Source: Micropterix aruncella (lineage: Eukaryota > Arthropoda > Insecta > Lepidoptera > Micropterigidae). Taken from it: a DNA stretch of 64,000 bases. The stretch spans positions 35,723,788-35,787,787 of the forward strand of contig OX155952.1 of NCBI GenBank assembly GCA_944548615.1, given 5' to 3'. Positions 10,346 to 21,621 of this stretch are shown here, one piece after another. The translations under genes were made by a program, and so were the position numbers. Below the pieces are notes generated by a model. It saw only the letters and a list, made by a program, of their open reading frames with translations, searched no databases and was not told where the DNA came from. Numbering within the stretch: the first letter of the stretch is position 1; each line of letters begins with the position of its first letter.

Positions 10346-11370
10346 CAAAAGCAGATTAGATGACATTTATGTAGATTTTATCATCCCACCAGATTGTATG
10401 TCTGTTCTGATTTGATGTATTTAAAACAAAGTTACTTCACTTTTATCTTTCTTTAATTTTGTTTCTCATATATCATCCATTGATGATTTTAAACTAAACG
10501 AAATTAAATTATATTAATAACTAAGTTGTTAAATTACAAGTTTCTTTACCTCTGGAAAGCATCTAAATTGATATCTGTTGCCAATATGAGACGCAGCAAA
10601 TTGTAGTAGATGCAGTGCGTATACCGCATACCAAAAATAATTCTTTGTTGACACATTTTTTTATATACCTTAAATCCTCGTTTTCTCAGTAATTTTTAGG
10701 AAACGTTAGAAATTCGTCGATTACTTAAAAAATCAAAAATCTGAAATCAGAAAATTCAATGTGACTCACACGATGTAGACCTTCGAATATATTACACCCT
10801 ATCCAGCGAATCTGTGTCCAATCTATTCAGCGAGAGTTTTCTCTTCCGAATAGTCCAGCTGAAAAAAGGCCTTGTTCGGGGAATGGGGGGAAGGATTATT
10901 TATTATAAATAGTAACAGACACAGAGGCTATTAGTGAGTTTTTCTTCTTTTTAAAGTAACTATCAAAACGAATATTCAAGTTCACGAAAGAAACAATGTT
11001 ATAAAATTAATGAGCACTTTTAAGCGAGTCCAATTAGGCGTGAGTGTTTTGGTTCTATGTTTAGACTTTGATGAAAGATGCCTCTCTCTCCCCGTCTCGC
11101 TTTATCACCACCCGTGAGAAAGTGACGGACTGTGTCATTGGCGCTCCCGCCGGCATATGAAAAACCGGTTTTTCTAATTTACTAAATACAAAAGCTAAAT
11201 AAATAACCTAGGTTCTCTAGTCGCTAGGTGATTGTTTCTCGTTTATTTTCCGGGAATGCCGTTTGAATACTATTAATTACATTATTATAGTATCCGCAGT
11301 ACAAACTGGGACTGGGGCAATTAGAGACAGTTAACATAGGAATGGCACCATGTCGATAAAATATTTATCT
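10346..11370. other. No gene seen
   Basis: AT-rich spacer without a credible ORF or recognised repeat. Confidence 0.55.
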
Positions 11371-11530
11371 ATACTAACATTATAAAGAGGTAAAGTTTGT
11401 GATGTTGTAGGATGTAATCTATGGATCTACTGAACCGATTTTGAAAATTCTTTTACCAATAGAAAGCTACATTATTTGTGAGTGTCATATATATATTAAT
11501 CCGAAAAATGAAAATACTTTTTTGTGGTAG
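11371..11530 (+). mobile_element. Helitron-like 5' end fragment, copy 1
   Basis: Opens TCTATACTAACATTATAAAG and continues with GGATCTACTGAACCGATTTT, the layout of the 5' end of non-autonomous Helitrons that are very common in Lepidoptera. No 3' CTRR hairpin end can be assigned. The second copy at 11842 is about 90 percent alike by eye. Confidence 0.55.
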
Positions 11531-11841
11531 TCGGATTTGCAAAGTAAGTCGGAGAATACGCGGTCGAAAAAAAACGTTTCTAACTAGCACTGCCTTAGCG
11601 ATGAGAGATATATGATTAAGTTCTAGAGAAAAGTTGTAGAGGTTGATAATGTCAGCAACAAAAAAGTCAGCAACAGCATATGTCTAACTTTTATATTTTA
11701 TTAATTATGAATTCTTATCAAAATAAGTAAATTTATCGTCTCAAGTGTTTAAAACAAAAGACTTTTCCCGTTTACTGCATAAATAGTTAGAGATAATACG
11801 ACATAGGTATGGAACCGCGACCGTATCGTAATCTATACTTC

Positions 11842-11995
11842 TATACTAATATTATAAAGAGGTAAAGTTTGTGACGTTGTAGGAAGTAATCTGTGGATCT
11901 ACTGAACCGATTTGGAAAATTCTTTTACCAATAGAAAGCCACATTATTTGTGAGTGTCATAGGCTATATATTAATCCGAAAAATGAAAAGACTTT
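11842..11995 (+). mobile_element. Helitron-like 5' end fragment, copy 2
   Basis: Near duplicate of 11371-11530 (CTATACTAATATTATAAAGA, then GGATCTACTGAACCGATTTG). The 310-bp sequence between the two copies is not repeated. Two independent insertions or a partial tandem duplication both fit. Confidence 0.55.
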
Positions 11996-12236
11996 TACCT
12001 GCTAAAATTAGATAGATAGATAAAATTCCTAGATTTAGCCAAAAGAGGTGAGTAAATACCGTGATAGGTGGTAAGTAGCTAACCGATTAGGACTATTAAT
12101 TGTGGTAACCGTAACAGTTCGATTTCGACATTTTATGACATTTCAACGACACTGTTGCCAAATTAGTTTTCGTCTACTATAATTATTGTGCGTATTATGT
12201 AGGTCATTAGGCATTATTGATAACAAAATATTATGC

Positions 12237-12272
12237 TATAAAAGGCTTAATGTCAAAGAGCATAACTCATTC
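12237..12272 (+). promoter_or_regulatory. Pol II core promoter: TATA box plus initiator
   Basis: TATAAAAG at 12237-12244 and an arthropod-type initiator TCATTC at 12267-12272. The initiator A (12269) lies 32 bases after the first T of the TATA box, the standard distance. The start codon of the 106-codon ORF follows 35 bases later. Confidence 0.55.
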
Positions 12273-12303
12273 GTTATACGAACTCTATTTGTGAATCTAC
12301 ATC

Positions 12304-12624
12304 ATGATGGAAGATTTTTGCAAGACTAATTTGACCAAGTTAAGAAGTGATGTTAACCAGCAAAGCCGGCATGTCATTCTCAACATTTCTAAGTGGTTGC
12401 ATAAGTTGAAAGAAAACCCTGATGTCATAAGGAAAATTGATTTTCAACAACCAAGAAAGTTGGCAGCATTAGTTTGTGGAACGAGCGAACGAACTCTAGA
12501 TCGAATTCGGAATCGAATTAAAAACCTCCAGAACGAAGACCTGGCCAAAGCACATATAATTGACACCCATTGTCATGTTATTAATATACAAGACGATAGT
12601 GACAGTGAAGACGAATATGAATAG
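12304..12624 (+). CDS. Small intact protein with helix-turn-helix-like core, unknown function
   Basis: A 106-codon ATG-to-TAG frame, the cleanest small ORF in the window. Residues 20-45 look alpha-helical and basic (ISKWLHKLK). Residues about 49-71 (QPRKLAALVCGTSERTLDRI) have the pattern of a DNA-binding helix-turn-helix as in transposase N-termini: a helix, a GTS-type turn, and a recognition helix rich in R and I. The end (DDSDSEDEYE) is acidic. It starts MM, so either ATG could serve. The TATA box and initiator at 12237-12272 place the transcript start just upstream; no intron is needed. No AATAAA was seen soon after the stop. It could be a transposase N-terminal remnant still open by chance, a non-autonomous element's ORF, or a domesticated gene. 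I do not recognise the family. Confidence 0.5.
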   Translation: MMEDFCKTNLTKLRSDVNQQSRHVILNISKWLHKLKENPDVIRKIDFQQPRKLAALVCGTSERTLDRIRNRIKNLQNEDLAKAHIIDTHCHVINIQDDSDSEDEYE

Positions 12625-12639
12625 CTTGCTGACTTTCTT

Positions 12640-13180
12640 TGTTTAGTTTTATTTTTTTTTTGTATAACAATTATTTTATTGTCAACTATTATAAATTTGA
12701 TACTTTTATATTTTTATTTTAATAATTCAATATCAATATTTATATTTTTAACTTATTTAATATTTATCGTAATGAAACAATACTGAAATAATATTTATTT
12801 CCCTCGTTTCATTACTTTATCGACATTCTTTTTGTATGCGTAAAACTACCTACACTACGGTTACAGGTATTGCTCCATAAGGCCGTGCAAGTGCGAAAGA
12901 GATAGCACGATTTCGATGATAAATTACCTGACTCGCCACTTTGTAATGCGGATAGTATAGTAGAGGTTTTCTCGGTCGATAAAAATGCTTTATATCAATG
13001 TTAACTATTTCTATTGTCTCATTTTAAGTTCTAGTAGTGCTCAACAAGTTTTCTTTAAACGACGTCAGAATCACCACTGCGCTACAGTAACTAAAAATTC
13101 TAAACAAAGCTAATTCGTGACTAATGTGCACATGCGTCTATACCCGCACGATGACGTCACAGGCAAACAGTTTCACCATT
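12640..13180. other. No gene seen
   Basis: AT-rich sequence after the small ORF. A weak inverted pair GTAATGAAAC/GTTTCATTAC lies at about 12770-12815. Confidence 0.5.
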
Positions 13181-13182
13181 AA

Positions 13183-13590
13183 GGCAGACACCGACTGGTC
13201 CCACGTACGCAACGTACACAATGCATTATGACATCTGAGCCTTTACGGTGCCGACAAACTGGTCCTACGTACGCAACGTACGCAACGCATTATGACATTT
13301 GGCTTTTGAATTTAGATGGAAGCAGACACACATATCCCACGCATCGTTGCGAAGGATGTGTCTCGGCTTTCATTCGAATAAAAGGGTCAGATGTTATAAT
13401 GCGTTGCGTACATTGCGTACGTCGGACCAGTGTGCCGGACCCCTAAGTGTGTCTGCTTTCATGTAAATTTAAGGGCCAGATGTCATTAAAATGTCATTAA
13501 CATGTTAAGGGCCAGATGTCAACGTACGCAACGCATTAGCGTTGCGTACGTTGTGTAGGTAGGACCGGTGTGCCGGCACCGTTAGAAACA
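13183..13590. mobile_element. GC-rich inverted-repeat cluster, MITE-like
   Basis: The motif ACGTACGCAACG recurs in both orientations (13204, 13266, 13395-13415 inverted, 13521, 13540 inverted), usually next to a CTGGTCC or GGACCGGTG block and an AATGCATTATGACATCTG block. The left part (13185-13245) matches the inverted right part (13383-13462) over about 60 bases. Positions 13521-13553 form a perfect 15-bp-arm hairpin. Open frames here (13228-13446, 13570-13788) follow the repeats and are not credible genes. Confidence 0.6.
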
Positions 13591-13599
13591 CACACCATA

Positions 13600-16030
13600 C
13601 GCAACGCTATCACACGCGTCCCACGCAACGTCGAGCTGCGATCTTCAGATCGGCGTGGGAAGGTGGAGGGGACGACGGTACGCCGCCCCACGCGTAAGAC
13701 CAGAACGTTTTTAGAATTTATGTTCGCAACGCGTCAGATACACATAGAACGTCGGCGCATGCGCAGAGAAAAGACATACAGTTCATAAACTACATAAAGA
13801 ATCGTTCTTCATCATATTACGATTTCGATCCATCTTATTCTTATTCTTATTCTATTCTTCGTATTCATAAGCTGAGGAAATCGTTCTCAAACTCACTATC
13901 TGAATCAGAAAACCTACTATACAGCGGTTGTACACAATACAAGTGCACATTCTGAGAAGTGAAAGGCCTTTTCATGTCAAAAAATAATGAAAAATCAGGT
14001 TCCGAATGAATTTTGAAATCGAAATTTTATACGTTATCTAGATAAAATTCAGAGAACAAAAGAACCGCTTCAGCATTGTTATATTATTATCTTCGAAGCG
14101 GAAAAAAACAGCCTTGCGATTCAATTAGCAAATGAAGGCGATTCGGTATCAGATACCCTAAAGACAATGACCGCTACATGCCCATCTGATTAACAAAACA
14201 CAATACAGGTAGGTTCGAAAAAAACACCGTTGATCTTACCACGGGACGAGACCGTGAAATCTCGTCTAGCGCCCGGCCAGGAAAAAATAGTAACAATGGT
14301 AGAGTAGCAGATAGATACTCGAACAACTCGCCGCCTCGGGCTATTGAACCGGTCGCGAGTAGCGCCCACTGTGGCCAGTTTTTAAAATAAAAAAATACCA
14401 CACGCTTGGTAGAAAAAAATGCCATTTTATACTATGAATACAAATATAACATCAGACATTTTGTATAATGCAACATTATTGTTTTTACTGAAATATGTTG
14501 TTTATACATGCTACCCATGTCGTTTATACATTGATGTCGTTTATACATGTCTTATTATTATCCTTGGCTATTTCTTGTTATTTAATTTTGGTTACTATTA
14601 TTTATTATTGCTTGAAATATAATTTAATTTAACAAGATTATATATTATCCGTATTTTATTTTAATATATTAACTTCCATATTCTGTTTTAATTCATTCCC
14701 ATTGTGATTACTATGTTGTTATTATTGGTTGTAAGTTATTTGTAATGGTTATGGTATTATAAATGTTTTTTTTTACTTTGAATATATTTACAACACACCG
14801 TTGCTAACAAACAGTTTAATGATTTTCTAAATGAGATAATTTTTAGATACCTTGCCTTTATACAATATAAACATATTTTACAAAAATAACTGTACTGAAA
14901 AATACTACATTTAAAAAATACATTTGTACACATTTTTTGGCCAAAAAATACCACCGTGGTCGCAAAATCCATATCTTACCACACTGGTGCAATAAATTGC
15001 GCACGGCAAAGTTGCCTGTTTCGAACTTTTAGTAGAATTACAAATCTGGGATATAGATCCTAAAGTATAGCCCGCCAGCAGATACATTTTTTGCAAATAT
15101 CGGCTTCTTTCGGTAACCTATCGTTACCGGGAAAATCTCTAACTGCATAGAGTTTTACAAGTGACTTTCACTTTTCACCGCTTTTTCAAGTGATTGAAAA
15201 AGTTGATAAATGCTTTCATTGGGATGCAAAGCATATTCTCACCCATTTAAAACATTTATCGACTAACTTTAATCTCAACTATTTAAAATCAAAGATCGTT
15301 TTAAATAAATTGAAACATTTTCGGAGCGTATTTTATGTTTTCTATAAAAATCAACAAAATTTAGTTTCTTATTAAAAACATACCGACTTCATTTTGTGCA
15401 GTTTTTTATGTTGAACTTTACTGTAAAATTAACGACATCTTTTTAATATGTTTAAAAAAAAACTTTTTGACTTAGAAATTGACTTACGATTAAATTGGCT
15501 ATATTTTAAAGATCGTAATCTAAAAATCATAAAGCTTTTTCGCTCGTTTTTATCAAAATTTAGTCGCATATTATTTGTAAGATAAAGAAGATCATTAAAT
15601 AAAACTTCATCTCACATAACTATTCTCAAAACATACCTGAAACATTTATAATTATATATTTTATTTTGGTTACGGGATATATCATTTTGGCGCGTGCGCA
15701 TGTTTTAAAATCATCGAAGTCAATCCATCATAATTCCACGATTGCATAACTTTTTCTCCGTTTATGCAACGAACGCATCGAGAGTGGACAATCGCAAAAG
15801 TGAAAACGTCCATACATTAGAAAATGCGACAAGTTTTATTGTGAGTGATTAATCTATTGGAATTGTATTACAGTTGAATAGCAACGATCGTGTTGATTGC
15901 AAAGAATACCACGCGATACGGACGCTCAGAGAACCTCGAACGTTCCGTAGACCGTGTCAAGTCTGCTGTTTGTAGTATAACCAAGGGTATGCCTGGGATT
16001 TTATTACAAATGACCCTCAATTGATTATAC
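13600..16030. other. Long spacer, no gene seen
   Basis: Includes a TTATTC pyrimidine microsatellite at about 13834-13860 and strongly AT-rich DNA from 14420 to 15700. Several 60-80 codon frames are explained by composition. I see no repeat family shared with the rest of the window. Confidence 0.5.
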
Positions 16031-16036
16031 TACACT

Positions 16037-16335
16037 GGGCTTTATTGCGTTTCTTTGTGAACTAATATCGGCAAATAGTTCATGCGAACGAGACACAGCA
16101 GTGCGTTTGATCGGAATATAAAATGAACGATAGTATCTAATCCCGCGCAAAAACTGCCTCAATTAGTTTGAAAACATTTCGGCCGGTCTTAGATTATGCC
16201 GCTTTCTGTTCGATTGGTAATTTTATGCTGGAGATGTGACAACCATGCATTTCATATTCCACTCTAACGTATTGGTCTGTCTCGATCGCGTGTACTAATT
16301 GTGATTTTAATTCACGAAGAAACGCAATCGGGCTC
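16037..16335. mobile_element. MITE with 3-bp target duplication, copy 2 of 3
   Basis: Starts GGGCTTTATTGCGTTTCTTT and ends CGCAATCGGGCTC. Flanked by ACT at 16034-16036 and 16336-16338. Internal sequence parallels 7488-7798 and 40083-40381. Confidence 0.8.
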
Positions 16336-16339
16336 ACTA

Positions 16340-17115
16340 TATGGAGTAAATAACTAAGTAGAGCTATATGATAGATATATTGTTTAAAAAATAAAAGATT
16401 AGGTTAGAAGAGACCGACTAATAATCGTAAAGTATGAGCCTTTAATCACAAAATGCAGGGTTGCCATACAAAATGTAGCACTAAATCCCCAGCTAGATTG
16501 TTAATTGTCAGTTGAGTACATTATGTTCATATTATTAATAGATGATATGAAAAAAGGTATACGACAATTTTATAGAGAATTTTGTAAGGTTTATTTTCCT
16601 TGAAGCATATTTTCGATATTGCTGAGAGTTAGCGAGATATATGTGAAAAACCGAATCGGGGCGCCATTTTTCCAAGATGGCAGCTCGAGCGCAACAAATA
16701 GAATAGAGGACTTTTAGCATGTCTAACAGTACGCTTCAAAGAACATCTATGCCAAGTTTCAAGCTATTACCAGTTATTTCTCATAAAATTCCCTGTTTGA
16801 CTAGGCTATCAGAGATGATCTTCGCCCACCGCTCGTGCCTGCGCTATTATCCGAAATTCTGGTCGTTCGCTGATTTGCATTAGAAAGAGACAAACGACGC
16901 GCGCAGTGCCCTATCTAGCTGGGCGAAGCAGGTCTCGAAACGCCATTGCTCGCATCGGAAGTACTATTACATCCAACGGTAGTACTGCATCTAACGAGAT
17001 GAAGTTTTGTGCAAATTTAGATTTCTTTGAATAATCAAGATAATCGTAAAATACTGACATTATTTTGGGATTGACTTGGGATGCCTTCGAAAACCTTGCC
17101 TACAAACTGAGAAAC
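16340..17115. other. No gene seen
   Basis: Spacer without convincing coding content. A GGGGCGCCATTTTTCCAAGA block at about 16660 may belong to an uncharacterised repeat, with no second copy found here. Confidence 0.45.
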
Positions 17116-17118
17116 TAA

Positions 17119-17563
17119 GCGATGCTCATCAACCTAAAGCTGAAAGTATATGAGACATGCATCCTGCGAGTAGTAACGTACGGCCTAGAAACAGTGCCTC
17201 TAACGCAGAGCAATGCTAACTGCCTTTGAATATGCTAAAGGGCCATGGAGAGAGCAATACTGGACATCAGTCCCCGCGACAGAGAACGAAATGAAGAAAT
17301 ACGAAGGCGCACGCAGGTGACATACGTCATGAAACGCATCGCCAGGCTACAGTGGGACTGGGCAAGTCACGTCGCAAAGCAGGATGATGCGAGTTGGCCG
17401 AAGAGGCTTGTCCAGTGAAGACCAAGAGCCACAAAGCAAGGCGTAGGGAGAGACATCAGGAAAGCAGCAAAAACCAACCGGCTGAGGGCAGCAGCTGACA
17501 GAGAGACATGGAAGAAGAAAAAAGATACATACGTCCAGGAGTCGACCGACCCAGGCTGAGGAA
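17119..17563 (+). pseudogene. Non-LTR retrotransposon RT C-terminus, decayed (RTE-like)
   Basis: Plus-strand translation gives the C-terminal region typical of the endonuclease-reverse transcriptases often annotated from RTE-type elements: KVYETCILRVVTYGLET, then ERAILDISPRDRERNEEIRR, then MKRIARLQWDWASHVA, then an RPRATK linker and AADRETWKKK. Stops and at least one frameshift interrupt it (near 17227 and 17417). The RT catalytic part is absent. No 3' tail can be placed confidently. Codon use is normal, so decay is recent enough for the protein to be readable. Confidence 0.75.
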
Positions 17564-17569
17564 GAAAAC

Positions 17570-18570
17570 TGTCATTATTTTAGTCAGACCCCGGCCCCGT
17601 GGTCCCCTAGAACTGTGGGTCCTGGTGCACTTCACCACTTCGCACCTTAGTAGCTACGCCACTGATTTACCTGGAATTTATTGAGCGCAATTACCAGATA
17701 CAGTTACCGGGCATTGAATGCATCAATACTGAAGACTATCTCCATGTTTTTTTTCATATCTTTAGATGACTTAGTGTCACACTACAGGTCATAGATACAA
17801 CCGTATACACAGGAGTATTATCGTCTAGGCCGAGCAGCGTCGTCTCTCCATATCCACCCGAGCAGCCACTGTTCAAATAAGCTCAATTCTCAATTATTGT
17901 CATTTGCATTTAGAGTCGGGTTAGCAGAGGGGGGTATAAAGGGGGTATACATATATAGGCCGAGAGCGTCGCGTCCGGATGATCACCAATCGCAGTGTTA
18001 GGAACTAATTTACCTTGGCGCTACAATTGTCGTAGCCGTACGCAAAATATCCCACCCAACCCTAAACTAATTGGAATTTGTTGGAGCATATTACTGAGGG
18101 TTAGTTAGCAAACCGTATGCGAATAGCAAATTTAACGCAAATTAGTTCTTTTTTGGGTTTTAGAAAGCAAATGATGTGTATTGTCTATGTTTGATTCTAT
18201 GTGAGAGTTGTCGATATGTGTAGCCTAAAGTTGTGGGTCTTTACCTATGTAATTGCTGTTTTGTCACACTGGCCACTTTGAACTTGGATAACTTGGGTTC
18301 AAGTTGTAATTTCAATTAAAAATATATTTTAATTCAAGGCCGTGTTAATCTTTTTTAAGAATCATCTGTTTATTTGTTTTTGCTCAAATATTTTCGATTG
18401 TGTAACCATGGTAAAGTTGAAAATTTGCTGTGCCGGAGTTTTCTAAAACAGCTTCTTGCAGTCTGGCAATACATTTACCTTAAAATTGTACTGTTAAGAA
18501 CTGTAAATAATGATGGAGAAGCACTAGATTAAATAACCGAGCCTGGTCAATCGCTCATAGCCACTGCTTC
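17570..18570. other. No gene; possible isolated core promoter
   Basis: Holds GGGGGTATAAAGGGGGTATA and TATATAGGCC near 17927-17960, with AATCGCAGTGTTAGG at about 17987. Two AGGCCGAG-GCGTCG blocks (17838, 17956) repeat nearby. This might be a retroelement promoter, but no ORF follows. Confidence 0.3.
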
Positions 18571-18857
18571 TGCATGACAACGTATACCCACAGATTTCAC
18601 TGTAAACAGTCGCAAAGTTGCAGGAGTTGCGGCTGGAGATTCTTGGTCACCCACCGTACTTGCCAAACCTTGCTCCAATAGAGTTTATTTTCAGAATTTA
18701 GATATTTTTTTACCAGGAAAAAAAATCAACTTTGAAGAGTTGGTGAAAAACGCCTTCAAAGCTTTCATTGGTTCCTGTCCACGAGAGTTTTACAGCAGAT
18801 GAATTAAGCAACTCCCATTAAAATGACAAATCTGCATAATACTAGGGGTAAATATTT
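18571..18857 (+). pseudogene. Mariner transposase 3' fragment
   Basis: Plus-strand frames show a HDN motif, then the mariner hallmark region HPPYLPNLAP, corresponding to the HPPYSPDLAP block around the second and third catalytic residues. After a frameshift come FLPGKKINFEELVKNAFKAF and a KWQICI end, as in mariner C-termini. There are stops and at least one frameshift. The N-terminal DNA-binding part and both terminal inverted repeats are not found. Confidence 0.75.
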
Positions 18858-18859
18858 TT

Positions 18860-19089
18860 ATTAATTAAATACATATTTTTCATACTAAATTTTTGACCTT
18901 AAAAAACAACTTCTTAGATTGAAAGGAGTATCTTACTTGTTTGACGTAATATGATCCTTTATTTCGAGGCACGTGTTAAAATAACCTACCTATGACGATT
19001 ATGCGCAGTCTTCTTTTCGTCTTCCTCAAAAACGTTTCTCATGCCTCAGCCCTCTTTCTTACCCTCGATTCACATCGATGAACAGTTTT
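18860..19089. other. No gene seen
   Basis: Short AT-rich spacer between the mariner remnant and R1 copy E. Confidence 0.5.
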
Positions 19090-19425
19090 GAGTCGTAAGC
19101 TACTACGGGCGAACTCATCACCCTAGGAAGTTATAACGATACGTAATCATAAGTGTGGTGTGAACGCAGAGACTTAGGAACGATACAGTCAACAAGCCCG
19201 TGAGAGACTATCGCCTAACCGCGAGGCACTGAGAAGCGAACTCATCGGACCGGCCTACTTAGTTACTACCATATTTAACCGGATTCTACCTTCCTCCCGT
19301 CTGGTTACGGATACGAAGCGCTTACACGGCCTCTACCTGATGTTAGCGGTAATTCAGTTCAAGTTTATCGCGGACCGTGGCGTCCTTTATCCGTCCTTCA
19401 GTGGCTGACATCAGGTCAGTGTACG
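19090..19425 (+). repeat. R1 family copy E, diverged 5' half
   Basis: Keeps CTACTACGGGCGAACTCATC, AACGATACG, a CGCAGAGACTTAGGA block and ATCGCGGACCGTGGCGTCCT in R1 order. It is the most diverged copy and closest to the copy at 43111; the 3' part is missing. Confidence 0.65.
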
Positions 19426-19439
19426 AATGAATTGGACAT

Positions 19440-20072
19440 CATCCGAATGGAATGATATATTTATGTTAATTTATTGACACTTGAAGATTTGGACATTTGG
19501 ACAACTATTTACTTGATATTTAGACAGTTAAAGTGTGGCTTGATATTTGGACAGTTAAACTATGACACTAAGGATTTAATAACGGTTCCAACAATACCAC
19601 ATGATAGAGCGGTTAGAAGATATGGTGGAATAAAATACGGAAAACACAACTTAATGAATCCTGACCACATCATACTTCTTTTTTGTTGGGCAGTCGTGTA
19701 AAAAATACTACTTCGAGTTGGCGTTTGGAAAAACTGTAGGAGAAGCAGCTGTAATTACGCAAATCAACCAAAAAGTAGCAACTCGCCGAAACCGCCGGAG
19801 CGGTATTAATCCTTCGAAATATTATGTAGGCATAAGCGTATATTACCGTACCCTTTTCCGCGTGAAAGGATCTGGGAGGTGATGTGATGAATGCGCGCCA
19901 TTCTGAACGATCTGCCGTTTTCGATTGAGCGGCGTTCGCCGGAACGACTTCCGAATATTAGTTTCGGGCGGACCGTACCACAATGTGCGACGAGGACGAC
20001 CAACGTCCGACGGCGCACAGAGGGCAATGACCAAACTAAGGGGTCGCAATACTACCTGTTTTTTTATTTATA
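19440..20072. other. No recognisable gene
   Basis: Open frames overlap in both directions at 19806-20133 because this stretch is GC-rich and CpG-rich. None resembles a known protein. Confidence 0.4.
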
Positions 20073-20709
20073 TACGAGGGGCGTTACAAAAAGTGCATTT
20101 GCAATTTTTGCATTTGTCACAACAGGATCCTGACTGTTTTTTTTTGGCTCGATTCATAAATATGGGCCGAACATAGCTTAACCATTACAATCCTGAAACA
20201 AAACAACAAGCCTAGAAACGATCATCATCTCCAACTGCTAAGGAATACAATGCCATTCCATCCGCCGTAAGGATCATATGCTCTCTTTTCTGGGACAGTC
20301 AAGGGGTCGTAATGATTGAATACCTTAATCATTGTGCTACTATAATGAAGCAGTATATGCAGAACAATTTAAATAAATGTCAAACTAAATAGGCGAAAAA
20401 CGAAGAGGCAAACTTGATAACATTATTTTTGTTTACCGAGATAACGCCCCAGCACACAAGTCCAGAGTTGCGATGGCTGACATTGAAGAACCAGCTTCTT
20501 TGAAATACTAGAATATACACTCGCCGGACCTTGCCCTTAGTGATGTCTATCTATTTCCGATATTAAAGGAACATTTGAGAGGTCGAAAATGCGGTAGTAT
20601 GCGGTCGAAAGTGCGGGAATTTTTAAGGGTTCGAAATGAAGAGTTTTTATATATAGAAAAAAGGCATATCAAGTGTTGAAACCTGAAAGGTGACTATGTC
20701 GAAAACTAA
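20073..20709 (+). pseudogene. Mariner element, transposase C-terminal half, decayed
   Basis: Starts with a mariner-like terminal sequence, TACGAGGGGCGTTACAAAAA. From about 20213 the plus strand encodes SPSAKEYNAIPSAV, then FWDSQGVVMIEYL (the mariner FWD.G.. block) and, after frameshifts, an EKRHIKC-type end with NLKGDYVEN before TAA at 20707. Stops and frameshifts are numerous. The N-terminal half is deleted between the terminal repeat and 20213. No 3' terminal repeat is visible; sequence passes directly into the truncated end of the BEL/Pao element. Confidence 0.75.
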
Positions 20710-20755
20710 AAGAACATTCAGAAAAAGTTTACTTCATCATACTCATTATCCATTT

Positions 20756-21160
20756 TTAGCGACTGTCTAGCGTGATATGCGACAACGGGCGTCGATTAAG
20801 AATCGCTTCTACTTCTGCTAACAAGGTCCGCAAGACGTCCTCTGGGGGGGCCCTCTCTTTCAAAACAGCGTGCAAGGCCCTCTTTGTTGACTTAATCATA
20901 GCCTCCCAGGATCCTCCAAAGTTAGGTGCGCCTAGTGGATTAAATCTCCAATCGATCTGATCGTTTGTTAGCCGTTGACGAATTTCATCGTTGCTTATTT
21001 CGGCGACTGTTTTCTTCAACTCCGCACTCGCACCCTGAAAATTAGTACCCCTGTCTGACCAAAAAACACGCGGTTTACCTCTTCTTGCTATAAATCTCCT
21101 TAACGCCTGTATAGTCGCGTTCGTGGAGAGATCTCCCGCTAGCTCTATATGGGAAGCTCG
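20756..21160 (-). pseudogene. BEL/Pao integrase catalytic core, C-terminal part
   Basis: The readable frame holds FWSDRGTNFQGA (second catalytic Asp), then WRFNPLGAPNFGGSWEAMIK with the catalytic Glu in GGSWE, and NRRPLSHITLD. The clean open part begins at 21019, but matching sequence extends to about 21160, where a frameshift separates it from the upstream integrase. It ends at a stop right after SHITLDSR where families continue, so the end is a truncation close to the mariner junction at about 20710-20756. Confidence 0.85.
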
Positions 21161-21618
21161 GCTGAACAGGTGAACATTACCCCATAACGTTTTTCTATTT
21201 TTCTTCTCACCGTCACGAATACCGGCCCAAAAAAATCAACGCCTACTACCGCGAAACACCTGTCATGAGACTGTAAGCGTTCACGCGGCAGTTGACCCAT
21301 CAGCGCGCTCATCGGTTTGGATTTCCGAATAGCACACGGAACGCACTGATAAATGAGTTTTTTTATGGAGTTTCTCGGGCACACAATCCAAAATCTTTCC
21401 CTCAGAGTCGCTAAAACTAATTCTACCCCTCCATGGGCACTCTCTTCGTGCGTTCGTAGAATTAATAAACGCGTATAGTAATCTCTGCCATCTAAAATCA
21501 TAGGATTCCTCGTATCGTGTGGAACGGAATCTGCATTTTCAATTCGCCCGCTTATTCGCAGTACGCCCTTCTGGTCGACGTACAGGTTGACGGTCCATAA
21601 TCTACTGTCCTTGGGCAC
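21145..21618 (-). pseudogene. BEL/Pao integrase N-terminal zinc finger and start of core
   Basis: A 157-codon frame with the H2C2 zinc-binding module (HEESAHGG, then CVPC) and the first catalytic Asp in VVGVDFFGPVFV. It is in the same frame as the large gag-pol ORF and separated from it by one TAG codon only. Its own end at 21145 results from a frameshift: the next frame carries the continuation. In an active element these would be one polyprotein; integrase inserts the cDNA in the nucleus. Confidence 0.85.
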
Positions 21619-21621
21619 GGC

